Assembly (NCBI GenBank): GCA_017554185.1 | Contig: JAFZIU010000120.1 | Coordinates: forward strand, 1-33,421 | From: Spirochaetia bacterium | GTDB taxonomy: Bacteria; Spirochaetota; Spirochaetia; CADAEX01 | DNA: 33,421 nucleotides | Reading direction: 5' to 3' | Part shown: piece after piece, positions 19,507-27,514 of the stretch | How the letters are laid out: every line of letters starts with the position of its first letter | Numbering within the stretch: position 1 is the stretch's first letter | Notes under the pieces: model-generated | What the model was told of the DNA's origin: nothing | Database searches by the model: none | Seen by the model: the letters and a program-made list of their open reading frames with translations, nothing else | Position numbers and translations under genes: made by a program

Positions 19507-20102
19507 TTTCATGGGTATATACAGAAAAAGTTAAAGATCATTTCACCAATCCCCGGAATATCCTTGAGGATGAGGCATCCTACCAGGCAGACGGCTGGGG
19601 AAAGGTCGGAAATATAACCTGCGGCGACGAGATGCTTGTAGGAATCAAGGTGAAAGATGACAAGATCGAAGATATAAAGTGGAAGACCTACGGCTGTGCC
19701 AGCGCCATTGCCAGCACCTCCATGATGAGCGAGATGGTCAAGGGCATGCCTATTAAAGAAGCATATAAGATCAAGCCTGAAGACATCGTAGGCCAGCTTG
19801 GCGGCCTGCCGGACCACAAGATCCACTGCTCTGTCCTGGGAGACCGGGCTCTCCGCGCAGCAATCGAGGATTACTGCAAGAAGAACGGCAAAGAGGATAT
19901 GCTTGAAAAAGAAGTTGCAAAAGTAATCTGTGTATGCAACAATATAACTGATGCAGATATCGAGAACTTTGTCAAAGCCGGGGGCAAGACCTTCGAGGAG
20001 CTTCAGGAGAAGACCAAGCTGGGCAAGGTCTGCGGTGGATGCATTGAAAAAGCCAAGGAGCTTTTTGAAGACTATCTTCATATTTTCGGAGGGAGAAAAT
20101 GA
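19503..20102 (+). CDS. nifU: NifU-like Fe-S scaffold with BFD-type [2Fe-2S] domain
   Basis: A 199-residue scaffold on which clusters are assembled. Domain 1 (about residues 1-130) is IscU-like, with ligands Cys40 and Asp42 in NITCGDEM, Cys65 in TYGCASAIAS and Cys109 in KIHCSVLGD. Domain 2 (about 138-185) is a bacterioferritin-associated-ferredoxin type [2Fe-2S] domain with Cys143 and Cys145 (VICVCNNIT) plus Cys177 and Cys180 (KVCGGC). The C-terminal Nfu domain of classical NifU is absent. It is translationally coupled to nifS at its start (ATGA) and to the next small membrane gene at its end (ATGA). Confidence 0.95.
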   Translation: MISWVYTEKVKDHFTNPRNILEDEASYQADGWGKVGNITCGDEMLVGIKVKDDKIEDIKWKTYGCASAIASTSMMSEMVKGMPIKEAYKIKPEDIVGQLGGLPDHKIHCSVLGDRALRAAIEDYCKKNGKEDMLEKEVAKVICVCNNITDADIENFVKAGGKTFEELQEKTKLGKVCGGCIEKAKELFEDYLHIFGGRK

Positions 20103-20347
20103 GTAAAAAGAACAATACTGTTGCAATTATCTTTTTTGCACTAGTGGGATTAGTAATCGGATACTTAATCTTTGCAAAAACAAATAGTGGCTGGATTAGT
20201 ATACCAGATTTATGTTTCCCAGCAAAAGGTTTAAAAAAGGTTGCAAGTAAATTGGGTGATATGGGAACTATCAGACTTGAGATACTTGGCTGTGGTGCAG
20301 CTGGTGTTGTATTAGGCTATCTGTTTGGGAAAATCAATAAAAAATAA
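20099..20347 (+). CDS. Small two-helix membrane protein in the nif/isc operon
   Basis: An 82-residue hydrophobic protein with helices at about residues 8-25 (VAIIFFALVGLVIGYLIF) and 60-77 (EILGCGAAGVVLGYLFGKI), and a polar loop between them. No family is recognised. Its ATG overlaps the nifU stop by 4 bp, so it is co-translated. The gene and its follower are noticeably more AT-rich than nifS-nifU, suggesting later acquisition or relaxed constraint. Confidence 0.72.
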   Translation: MSKKNNTVAIIFFALVGLVIGYLIFAKTNSGWISIPDLCFPAKGLKKVASKLGDMGTIRLEILGCGAAGVVLGYLFGKINKK

Positions 20348-20363
20348 TATTTAAAGGTTTATT

Positions 20364-20681
20364 ATGGCTTCAGAAGATGTATATAATCAGTGGCGAGAAA
20401 ACAAAGAAAATATAAAAACTGAAGAAAAAAAAGTTAAAGAAAAAGCTGGAGGCCTATTAGGCTTTTTAGTGGATTCTTATAAGGGTTTGATAAGCGTTAT
20501 AGCTTGGCTATTACTTATATTTGGTTGTATCATTGGAGCTTACGAACATGGATTTTTAGGTGCAATAATTGGTGCAATAGTAATATTTATTTCAGAAGCT
20601 TTAATTATTCCACCACTAATAATCCTTTTCTCTATTCATTCTGAACTTCAAGATATTAAAGCGATATTGAAAAACAAATAG
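20364..20681 (+). CDS. Hypothetical membrane protein
   Basis: A 105-residue protein with a charged N-terminus (VYNQWRENKENIKTEEKK, probably a short helix) and two strongly hydrophobic helices (GLISVIAWLLLIFGCIIG and AIIGAIVIFISEALIIPP), ending in a polar tail. No family is recognised. It lies 16 bp after the previous small membrane gene in the same operon and is similarly AT-rich. The two may act together, but their link to Fe-S assembly is only positional. Confidence 0.7.
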   Translation: MASEDVYNQWRENKENIKTEEKKVKEKAGGLLGFLVDSYKGLISVIAWLLLIFGCIIGAYEHGFLGAIIGAIVIFISEALIIPPLIILFSIHSELQDIKAILKNK

Positions 20682-20709
20682 GAAATAGAGAACATAAAGG
20701 AACAAAAAA

Positions 20710-20901
20710 ATGCCTATCTACACATATGAATGTCAGAGCTGTAAGCATGTCTTCGAAGTTGAGCAGTCCATGTCTGACGCGCCTATAAAAAAGTGCATCA
20801 AATGTGGAAAGGCAGTGAAAAAGATAATCCCTCAGGGCTCTAAAATTGGGATAATCTTCAAAGGCAGCGGATTCTACTCCACTGATAATCCGAAAAAATA
20901 A
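20710..20901 (+). CDS. FmdB-family zinc-ribbon protein
   Basis: A 63-residue protein with the FmdB/CxxC_CxxC_SSSS zinc ribbon: MPIYTYECQSCKHVFEVEQS, then CIKCGK. The ligands are Cys8, Cys11, Cys29 and Cys32. The C-terminus FKGSGFYSTDNPKK is also typical of the family. FmdB was named as a putative regulator of formamidase genes, but most members are uncharacterised. It lies 20 bp before the mscS gene and is probably co-transcribed with it. Confidence 0.9.
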   Translation: MPIYTYECQSCKHVFEVEQSMSDAPIKKCIKCGKAVKKIIPQGSKIGIIFKGSGFYSTDNPKK

Positions 20902-20921
20902 TTTAAAAGGAGAAATAAAGA

Positions 20922-21785
20922 ATGGAAAATATTCTTCCAGAAAGTGTCATGGACGTTCTGAACGCCATCTATGCATTTATCAACAAGCCTTTCCTGACAG
21001 CAGGAAGCATAAGCATTTCGATCCTTACCCTGCTGCTTTTTATTCCTGTAGTAATTATTGCGCAGAAAATAGGAAAGATAGTAGGCAAGCTGGTTAAGCT
21101 GTCCCTTAAAAACAAGCCGCTTTCTGAAACTTACCAGTTCAGGCTGGTTAAGTTCATCAGCTACGGTGTTACAATAACAGCCCTGTTCATAGGCTTCACT
21201 ATGCTTGGAATCAACCTGTCGTCCATCGCAGTTATACTGGGAGCTTTAGGTATAGGCGTCGGCTTCGGATTGCAGACCCTTATCTCCAACTTCTCTGCCG
21301 GTCTTGTCATCCTGTTCACCGGTCCTATCAAGGAAGGGGACAGAATTACAGTAAGCGGGACAGAAGGATACATAACCAAGATCAACTTCATTAACACAGT
21401 GGTCACCACACTTATGAACGAGACCCTGATTGTACCTAACTCAATCCTTATCTCCGAAGTATGCCACAGCCATACCTTCGGCGACGACAAGAGCGTGACA
21501 ATCGACACCACAATCAAGATTGACTACTCTGCCGACGTGGACAAGGCAATGAAAGTTATGGCCGAAACAATTAATAAGAACCCTGCAAATGCAGAGGATG
21601 CCAAGGCAGATGTACGTATTGCATCCTTTGAAGAGCTGGGAATCCAGCTGGTTGCCTACATCAAGATCAAGGATGTGGCTGACAAGGGAACTGCAAAGTC
21701 CTGGAACAACATTGCACTGGTACACGCATTCCAGGAACAGGGCATTCCACTGCCATCCAGAAGAATCCAGATCAAGAATATCTGA
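20922..21785 (+). CDS. mscS: MscS-family mechanosensitive channel
   Basis: A 287-residue small-conductance mechanosensitive channel that releases solutes upon osmotic downshock. Three hydrophobic helices (about residues 20-50, 72-90 and 94-125) include the glycine/alanine-rich pore helix IAVILGALGIGVGFGLQT. The beta domain follows (GDRITVSGTEGYITKINFIN, then VPNSILISEV), with a C-terminal alpha/beta cage ending PLPSRRIQIKNI. AGGAG precedes the ATG. It is the last gene before a strong terminator. Confidence 0.93.
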   Translation: MENILPESVMDVLNAIYAFINKPFLTAGSISISILTLLLFIPVVIIAQKIGKIVGKLVKLSLKNKPLSETYQFRLVKFISYGVTITALFIGFTMLGINLSSIAVILGALGIGVGFGLQTLISNFSAGLVILFTGPIKEGDRITVSGTEGYITKINFINTVVTTLMNETLIVPNSILISEVCHSHTFGDDKSVTIDTTIKIDYSADVDKAMKVMAETINKNPANAEDAKADVRIASFEELGIQLVAYIKIKDVADKGTAKSWNNIALVHAFQEQGIPLPSRRIQIKNI

Positions 21786-21820
21786 GTTTCCCTCTGGACT
21801 TGTTTCAGTTTTACAGGGAC

Positions 21821-21853
21821 AAAAAAAGCCGGTCTATGTGACCGGCTTTTTTT
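21821..21853. terminator. Bidirectional terminator between mscS and efp
   Basis: AAAAAAAGCCGGTC (21821-21834), loop TATGT, GACCGGCTTTTTTT (21840-21853). Both strands have a good T-run, serving the convergent mscS and efp genes. Confidence 0.93.
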
Positions 21854-21886
21854 ACCTCTAAGAAAAAAACAAATATTGATAAAGAA

Positions 21887-22459
21887 TTACTTATTTACAC
21901 GCTCCTGGTACTCGCCAGTCTCGGTGTTGACCAGAATCTTCTCTCCCTCTTTGATGAACAGAGGAACCTTAACTACCAGGCCGGTCTCGGTCTTGACAGG
22001 CTTTGTGGTCTTGGTGACTGTATCGCCCTTGATTCCCTCGGAGCCTTCGGCAACTACGAATACCATCTTTGCAGGAAGCTTGATGTCAACAGGATTGCCT
22101 TCCCACTTGATAACTCTGTATTCCTCGCCTTCCCGGATGTAGTAGATCTTATCTTCCATTCCAGCCCGCGGCATAGCAAACTGCTCGAAAGATTCGCTCT
22201 CCATGAAGTAGTAGTTCTCGTCATCTGCATACATATACTGGCAGTTGCACTCTGTAACCTCGGTCATCTCCACGTCCTCGTTGGATTTCATGGTGGTGGC
22301 AAGGCCCTGACCGTTAAGAAGGTTCTTAAGCTTAAGACGGCAGAATGCAGAACCCTTACCTGGGTTTACAAACTCTCTGTCTACAACATAATAAGGTGCA
22401 TTCTTGATCATAAGGAACATTCCCTTATCAATTGCTACAGCTTTGATAATCTCGCTCAT
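21887..22459 (-). CDS. efp: Translation elongation factor P
   Basis: EF-P binds the ribosome between the P and E sites and relieves stalling at polyproline stretches. The 190-residue three-domain protein has the domain I loop PGKGSAF with Lys35 at the tip (the position modified in many bacteria), domain II with NYYFMESESFEQ, and domain III ending ILVNTETGEYQERV. No EpmA/EpmB or other modification genes are in the window. The proline-rich proteins at 13908 and 29348 would be plausible clients. Confidence 0.96.
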   Translation of the reverse strand: MSEIIKAVAIDKGMFLMIKNAPYYVVDREFVNPGKGSAFCRLKLKNLLNGQGLATTMKSNEDVEMTEVTECNCQYMYADDENYYFMESESFEQFAMPRAGMEDKIYYIREGEEYRVIKWEGNPVDIKLPAKMVFVVAEGSEGIKGDTVTKTTKPVKTETGLVVKVPLFIKEGEKILVNTETGEYQERVNK

Positions 22460-22511
22460 TTTTATACCCCGACTTTAAAAAGTTTACTGTAATTATAAAT
22501 TTGACTTATTA

Positions 22512-22540
22512 ATTATATCAAATTCATTTTATTTTTACAA
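22512..22540 (-). promoter_or_regulatory. Promoter of efp
   Basis: Minus strand TTGTAA (22535-22540), 17-bp spacer, TATAAT (22512-22517), leaving a leader of about 45 nt. Confidence 0.7.
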
Positions 22541-22570
22541 TTGCTTTTTCCTGCAAACATATGGTAAAAT
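22541..22570 (+). promoter_or_regulatory. Promoter of the cytidylate-kinase-like gene
   Basis: TTGCTT (22541-22546), 18-bp spacer, TAAAAT (22565-22570), then GGAGGT (22577-22582) before the ATG at 22589. It is directly adjacent to and divergent from the efp promoter. Confidence 0.6.
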
Positions 22571-22588
22571 TACCTTGGAGGTATTTGA

Positions 22589-23416
22589 ATGGCTATCATC
22601 ACTATCGCACGGCAGGAAGGAAGTCTCAGCAAGGAGATCTCTCAGGGACTGGCAGAACGGTTCGGCTGGCAGTTCATCTCTAGGGATCTTATCAACAAAG
22701 AACTGGCAGGTTACTACGGAATCACAGAGAAAAGCATCTCTAAATTCGACGAGAAAAAACCAGGCCTTCTGGCAAGCTTCTCAAATCAGCACGACAAATA
22801 CAACAACTATTTCAAACTCTATTTCTTCGAGAAAGTCATCGATACTCCGCAGTGCATCCTTTTGGGACGGGGCGGCGCCTTCTTCCTTAAGAATGTACCC
22901 GGTGTACTGCGCATAAGAATAATCGGAAGCGAGAATGTGCGCGTGGCCCGGATAATGGACCGCTACCACCTGGACGAGAAAGCAGCCCGCAAGCTGGTGA
23001 ACCAGCGGGATGACGAAAGAGCAGGCTACACACGGTTCTTCTATAATATGTCCTGGGATGATCCAGGTTCCTACGATATGGTGATCAACACCGATGTCCT
23101 GGGCACCGAGGTTGTATACAGAATGGTGGAGGGAGCAATCGAGGTCTTCAACCACGAGAACTACACCGAAAAGCTGGTTAAACGGCTCAAGGAGCTGTAT
23201 CTGGCCCAGAAGATTGTCATCTACCTGCTGTATGAAGAGAAGATTCCAGTTCACTTCCTTGAGGTGGATGTACACGACAATACAGCAACAATCATGGGTA
23301 CTGTTGAGGTACGTGGCCTGATTGACCAGGTGGGACAGGCAGTTGCAGCCTATGAAGGCGTTGAAAAAGTGGAGAACAAGGTGGTGTTCGTGAACACCTA
23401 CCCACCTATCGCCTGA
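22589..23416 (+). CDS. Cytidylate-kinase-like protein with C-terminal BON domain
   Basis: A 275-residue cytoplasmic protein. Residues 1-190 match the cytidylate kinase-like family: IITIARQEGSLSKEISQGLA (P-loop region, not the canonical GxxGxGKS), GWQFISRDLINKELA, CILLGRGGAFFLKN, and the NMP-binding and lid-type helices with RVARIMDRYHLDEKAARKLV. The tail (about residues 205-275) looks like a BON domain (FLEVDVHDNTATIMGTVEVR, YEGVEKVENKVVFVNTY). True CMP kinase activity is doubtful given the altered P-loop. The last 11 bp overlap the convergent lipoprotein gene. Confidence 0.82.
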   Translation: MAIITIARQEGSLSKEISQGLAERFGWQFISRDLINKELAGYYGITEKSISKFDEKKPGLLASFSNQHDKYNNYFKLYFFEKVIDTPQCILLGRGGAFFLKNVPGVLRIRIIGSENVRVARIMDRYHLDEKAARKLVNQRDDERAGYTRFFYNMSWDDPGSYDMVINTDVLGTEVVYRMVEGAIEVFNHENYTEKLVKRLKELYLAQKIVIYLLYEEKIPVHFLEVDVHDNTATIMGTVEVRGLIDQVGQAVAAYEGVEKVENKVVFVNTYPPIA

Positions 23417-24242
23417 CTAGGTCAAAGGAATAAAAGCTTTTTTTCTCTCCCCTGCCGGAAGCAAGCTCTAATATTGCGCTCTTGAAGGATGTGGCAAAGT
23501 CATAGCAGATATAGGCATCTACCCTCTTTTTCATATATGGGTCCACATAATCGGGGGTTCCTGGAAAATTAACAACCCTTATCTTGCCTGTAATAGCTCT
23601 GGAAGATGCAAAGCTTTTGAAACACTTTCCATAGCTGGCCACAATCATATTATCAGTAAGAGGCATTATAACGCTGTTTGCATTAAGTTCCACCTCGAAC
23701 AGTGTGACACTTTTTCCAGCACCATCTAAGAAAGCCTGGGTAATCCGATTCTGAAAACCACTTTTCAAGGCCACAAAATTCATCTTCTGACCTGTGGAAG
23801 CCAGCATTCTACCCTCTTCCTCCAGCACTCTGAAGCCATTCCCTATTATTTTCAGCTTATCCAGAGGAATATCCACGGCAGCACCAACCACTGCACACTT
23901 ATACCCTGCAAGAAGCTCCTGGATCTCCGGCACATTGTAGAGGAACGAGGTTATCATCACCTGCTTATTCTGCTGAGGCAGCCTGCCCTGGAAAGAGCTG
24001 ATATAATTCTCCTGCAGAATATCAACCGGAACATATTTCAGAGAATAGCCCGATTCCTTGGCAACATTGGAAAGTTCAGGAAAAAGGGGCTCTGAATGGC
24101 CCGAGAATAGATCCGGGGTGAACTCTGCCACCTGGCCGAAATCAGTATCATAGAAGAAAACCAGCTTCTCTCCTTTATCCATGGTGCAGTTTGAGAAAAG
24201 AAGAACAATAAGGGAAGTGATGATCCAGAACCTGAATCTCAA
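23406..24242 (-). CDS. Lipoprotein, possibly with periplasmic-binding fold
   Basis: A 278-residue predicted lipoprotein: signal peptide RFRFWIITSLIVLLF, then lipobox LLFSNC with Cys19. The mature part alternates strands and helices (KLVFFYDTDF, KQVMITSFLYN, YKCAVVGAAVD, MNFVALKSGFQNRITQAFLD), suggesting a two-lobed periplasmic-binding-protein-like fold, but no specific family is recognised. The ATG overlaps the stop of the upstream membrane protein (ATGA), so the two form one unit. The relaxed lipobox is the spirochaete type. Confidence 0.78.
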   Translation of the reverse strand: MRFRFWIITSLIVLLFSNCTMDKGEKLVFFYDTDFGQVAEFTPDLFSGHSEPLFPELSNVAKESGYSLKYVPVDILQENYISSFQGRLPQQNKQVMITSFLYNVPEIQELLAGYKCAVVGAAVDIPLDKLKIIGNGFRVLEEEGRMLASTGQKMNFVALKSGFQNRITQAFLDGAGKSVTLFEVELNANSVIMPLTDNMIVASYGKCFKSFASSRAITGKIRVVNFPGTPDYVDPYMKKRVDAYICYDFATSFKSAILELASGRGEKKSFYSFDLVRR

Positions 24243-24901
24243 GCCTTATGCCTCCGGAAAATGATAAGAAGCGGCAGGATAACCACAAGCGCAGCCCCAT
24301 AGAGGATTGCCAGGATCTCCAGTGCCTGGCAGACAAAGCTTGTGTAGTAGAGATACGACACAGGGGCAGTGGCAAACGGAATAGCCAGCAGAATAACCAG
24401 TGCCGGTATAATCTTCCATATCCGATATGGCTTTATAAGGAGCAGAGGGGCTGCAAAGGCAAAGACAATGCACTGGAGCACCCTGCTTCCTGTAAGGAAG
24501 AATAGGAAATATGGATCTGCCCAGCCGCCATGGGCTGAATAGAAGAATGAAGCCAGCATGGCAAGGAACATATAGAAGCCGAAGAGCACAAGGCAGATTG
24601 CCCGGGATGCCCCGATGGTGGCCTCTCTGCGGAGACAGAGCATGCAGATGAGCACTGTCACTGCCCCCGGGTAATAGAAGAACAGGTGGTCGTGAACCAT
24701 GTAATGGACCAGGATCCCTGTTGTGTCATCTGCAAGGGGTAAGGTTTTCTTTATAAAGCTGTAAAGGAAGCTTACCAGAAAGGATGCCAGAAGGGCTATG
24801 ACACAGCTTAGAATAAAGCCGGAATCTCGCTTGGAAGCGGGAATAAAGGTCAAGCCCAGAATAATTAAAAGCGCAAAAACACCCAATGGAAACCAGATCA
24901 T
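24239..24901 (-). CDS. Polytopic membrane protein upstream of the lipoprotein
   Basis: A 220-residue protein with six or seven hydrophobic helices (WFPLGVFALLIILGLTF, FILSCVIALLASFLVSFLY and others). It has a polar middle loop containing HYMVHDHLFFYYPG and ends in a basic tail FRRHKA. No family is recognised. It is coupled to the lipoprotein by a 4-bp overlap, so a membrane-anchored receptor or envelope complex is likely. There is no ribosome site close to the start: GGGAGG is about 16 bp away and the -10-like TAGTAT ends 6 bp before the ATG. Confidence 0.78.
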   Translation of the reverse strand: MIWFPLGVFALLIILGLTFIPASKRDSGFILSCVIALLASFLVSFLYSFIKKTLPLADDTTGILVHYMVHDHLFFYYPGAVTVLICMLCLRREATIGASRAICLVLFGFYMFLAMLASFFYSAHGGWADPYFLFFLTGSRVLQCIVFAFAAPLLLIKPYRIWKIIPALVILLAIPFATAPVSYLYYTSFVCQALEILAILYGAALVVILPLLIIFRRHKA

Positions 24902-24907
24902 ACCTGT

Positions 24908-24936
24908 ATACTATTATTTTCCTCCCCTTTTTGCAA
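24908..24936 (-). promoter_or_regulatory. Promoter of the membrane protein/lipoprotein pair
   Basis: Minus strand TTGCAA (24931-24936), 17-bp spacer, TAGTAT (24908-24913), then ACAGGT and the ATG at 24901. Both hexamers are imperfect. The geometry matches the three other candidate leaderless starts in the window. Confidence 0.45.
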
Positions 24937-25008
24937 CAAAAACTATTCCCTAATTTTTTATTAAATGATAACATTTTTGTATAAATCTTATTTAAAGAGA
25001 AGTGGAAT

Positions 25009-26034
25009 ATGGAAAAGAAAAACATTGACTGGGGAAATCTTGGATTTGCTTATATGCAGACCGACAAGAGATTTGTTTCAAATTACAAGAACGGCGCATG
25101 GGATGAAGGAGCTATCATCTCTGATGCAACCGTAGCAATCACTGAATGTGCAGGTGTATTCCAGTACGCTCAGACATGTTTTGAAGGCCTCAAGGCTTAT
25201 ACAACCGAGGATGGCAGCATTGTATGCTTCAGACCTGACCTTAACGCAGAGCGTATGAAACAGAGTGCAGAGCGGCTTGAGATGCCTGTATTCCCGAAAG
25301 ACCGGTTCATCAAGGCTGTCATCGACACAGTAAAGGCAAACGAAGCGTGGGTTCCACCTTACGGCTCCGGCGCAACACTGTATATCCGGCCTAACATGAA
25401 CGCTACCGGCGCAGTAATCGGCGTAAAGCCTGCTGACGAGTATCAGTTCAGAATCTTCGTTACCCCTGTAGGACCTTACTTCAAGGGCGGAGTTAAGCCT
25501 CTTACACTGCGTATCTGCGACTTTGACCGGGCTGCACCTCATGGAACTGGCCATATCAAGGCTGGTCTTAACTATGCAATGAGCCTCCATGCCATCGTAG
25601 ATGCACACAAGCAGGGATTTGACGAGAATATGTTCCTGGACTCTGCAACACGGACAAAGGTTGAGGAGACCGGCGGAGCAAACTTCCTGTTCGTAACCAA
25701 GGACAACAAGGTTGTAACACCTAAGTCCAACTCCATCCTTCCATCAATCACCAGAAGATCCCTTATGGTAGTTGCAAAAGACTATCTGGGCCTCGAGGTT
25801 GAGGAAAGAGAGATCTACAAGGAAGAGATTGCAGACTTTGCAGAATGCGGCCTTTGCGGAACAGCAGCAGTTATCTCTCCTGTCGGAAAGATCAACGACC
25901 ACGGCAAGGAAATCTGCTTCCCAAGCGGCATGACCTCCATGGGTCCGATCACAAAGAAGCTGTACGACACACTTACTGGTATCCAGATGGGAAGAATCAA
26001 GGGACCAGAAGGCTGGGTTGTAAAGATCTGCTGA
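25009..26034 (+). CDS. ilvE: Branched-chain amino acid aminotransferase
   Basis: Transfers amino groups between glutamate and the keto acids of leucine, isoleucine and valine. The 341-residue fold-type IV PLP enzyme has the eukaryote-like BCAT II layout: FQYAQTCFEGLKAYTTEDGS, TLYIRPNMNATGAVIGV, PLP lysine Lys184 in GHIKAGLNYA, EETGGANFLFVTKD, and CGTAAVISPVGKI near the end. AGAGAAG precedes the ATG. It stands alone between the divergent membrane protein gene and a terminator. The promoter is weak by eye (TATAAA at 24980-24985, no clear -35), so regulation is unclear. Confidence 0.95.
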   Translation: MEKKNIDWGNLGFAYMQTDKRFVSNYKNGAWDEGAIISDATVAITECAGVFQYAQTCFEGLKAYTTEDGSIVCFRPDLNAERMKQSAERLEMPVFPKDRFIKAVIDTVKANEAWVPPYGSGATLYIRPNMNATGAVIGVKPADEYQFRIFVTPVGPYFKGGVKPLTLRICDFDRAAPHGTGHIKAGLNYAMSLHAIVDAHKQGFDENMFLDSATRTKVEETGGANFLFVTKDNKVVTPKSNSILPSITRRSLMVVAKDYLGLEVEEREIYKEEIADFAECGLCGTAAVISPVGKINDHGKEICFPSGMTSMGPITKKLYDTLTGIQMGRIKGPEGWVVKIC

Positions 26035-26055
26035 TTTTTATCAGCTTTTTATCAG

Positions 26056-26084
26056 AGGCATCCTTTTACAGGATGCCTTTTTTT
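26056..26084 (+). terminator. Rho-independent terminator after ilvE
   Basis: Stem AGGCATCC (26056-26063), 7-nt loop, GGATGCCT (26071-26078), then a run of T to 26084. Confidence 0.9.
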
Positions 26085-26110
26085 GTGTACAATCAAATCA
26101 AGGCAATAAC

Positions 26111-27514
26111 ATGACAATAAGCGCAGGCAAGCGGGACTTATTTGAATCTATGCCTGTATCCAAGGCTATCAAGGCAATGGCTATACCTACAATTGTAAGC
26201 CAGCTGGTTAACCTGATATACAGCATTGTAGACACATTCTTCATAGGCAGGACAGGAAACTCCTACATGATGGCAGCCGTAACTGTCACCTTTACCCTGT
26301 TCATGATGAATATCTCATTTGCCAACCTGTTCGGCATAGGAGGGGGCAGCCTCATTGCCCGCCTTTCCGGTGCACAGGACCTTGACAATGCAAAGAAGGT
26401 GGCCTCGGCCAGCCTTTACTTTGCCATGGCTTCTGCCCTGCTCTATTCCCTGCTTCTTCTGGTGTTCCTTACCCCTATACTGCGCTTCCTGGGAGCCTCT
26501 GATGCCACACTGCCATATGCAAAGCAGTATGTCATGGTGGTGCTGGTGATCGGCAACTTTCCTACCATAGTCTCCCTGACGGCGGCCCACCTGCTGCGGA
26601 ACACCGGCTACTCCAAGCAGGCCAGCATAGGGCTTTCGGGCGGCGGCATCCTTAATGTAATACTGGACCCTATATTCATGTTCCGCCTTATGAGTCCCGG
26701 CAACGAGGTGCTTGGAGCAGCCCTGGCCACCGCAATTTCCAACACAGTTGCCTGCATATTCCTGCTGGCATACCTTAAGAAAGTGTCTAAAACTGCGCCT
26801 CTGAGCACCAGCCTGAAGGAGGCCCTGGGCCTGCGGATGGCCGACTTCAAGGCGCTTATGGCGGTGGGAATCCCCTCCTCATGCCTCACTTTGCTCTTTG
26901 ACATTGCCAATATAGTGCTGAACATCCTGATGGCCGGATGGGGCGACCTGCAGCTGGCCGCCATAGGCATAGTGATGAAGGCCGAGCGGCTGCCAAATGC
27001 CATAAACATTGGCATCTGCCAAGGAATGCTCCCTATCGTGGCCTACAACTATGCATCGGGCAACCACGAAAGAATGAAGAGCGTTATCCGTACCGGGCGC
27101 CGCTACGGTCTTATAGTAAGCGCAATAAGCATGGCGCTGTTCCTGGTTATGGCCTCCCCTATAGTGCGGGTATTCATGAGCACCTCCACCGGGTATTCCA
27201 AGGAAGCGTTCACAACTATTGCATTCGGAATAGTGTTCCTGCGCATCAGGTGCATGGCTTCTCCATTCCAGTTCCTGAACTACCATTCCTCCTTCTGCAT
27301 GCAGGCCATGGGGAACGGCGCCGGCACATTTATTCACGCGGTGGTAAGAGAGCTGGTGTTCTATATTCCATTCATGTACCTGCTGAACAGGCTTTTCGGG
27401 ATATCGGGACTGGTTTCTGCCATTATCGCAGGAGAAGGTTGCGGCGCCCTGTTTGCCTTAATCCTTCTTAAGGCTTATATAAAAGCCCACAAGAATAATT
27501 GCAATTCCAACTAA
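26111..27514 (+). CDS. MATE-family multidrug/solute exporter
   Basis: A 467-residue inner-membrane exporter with 12 helices in two homologous halves, driven by Na+ or H+. The first half starts MPVSKAIKAMAIPTIVSQLV and contains YSIVDTFFIGRTGN; the second half contains the matching GIPSSCLTLLFDIANIVLNI and GICQGMLPIVAYNYASGN. This pattern is the NorM/DinF-like MATE type common in Clostridia and spirochaetes. Substrate unknown. AAGG lies before the ATG. The last 57 bp overlap the end of the convergent EamA gene. It could export a modified peptide, but nothing specific shows that. Confidence 0.93.
   Translation: MTISAGKRDLFESMPVSKAIKAMAIPTIVSQLVNLIYSIVDTFFIGRTGNSYMMAAVTVTFTLFMMNISFANLFGIGGGSLIARLSGAQDLDNAKKVASASLYFAMASALLYSLLLLVFLTPILRFLGASDATLPYAKQYVMVVLVIGNFPTIVSLTAAHLLRNTGYSKQASIGLSGGGILNVILDPIFMFRLMSPGNEVLGAALATAISNTVACIFLLAYLKKVSKTAPLSTSLKEALGLRMADFKALMAVGIPSSCLTLLFDIANIVLNILMAGWGDLQLAAIGIVMKAERLPNAINIGICQGMLPIVAYNYASGNHERMKSVIRTGRRYGLIVSAISMALFLVMASPIVRVFMSTSTGYSKEAFTTIAFGIVFLRIRCMASPFQFLNYHSSFCMQAMGNGAGTFIHAVVRELVFYIPFMYLLNRLFGISGLVSAIIAGEGCGALFALILLKAYIKAHKNNCNSN

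Noticed and set aside
24902-25008. Leader-peptide attenuator or riboswitch before ilvE
   Set aside because: The 107-bp AT-rich gap has no run of Leu/Ile/Val codons, no stable alternative hairpins and no T-box sequence.
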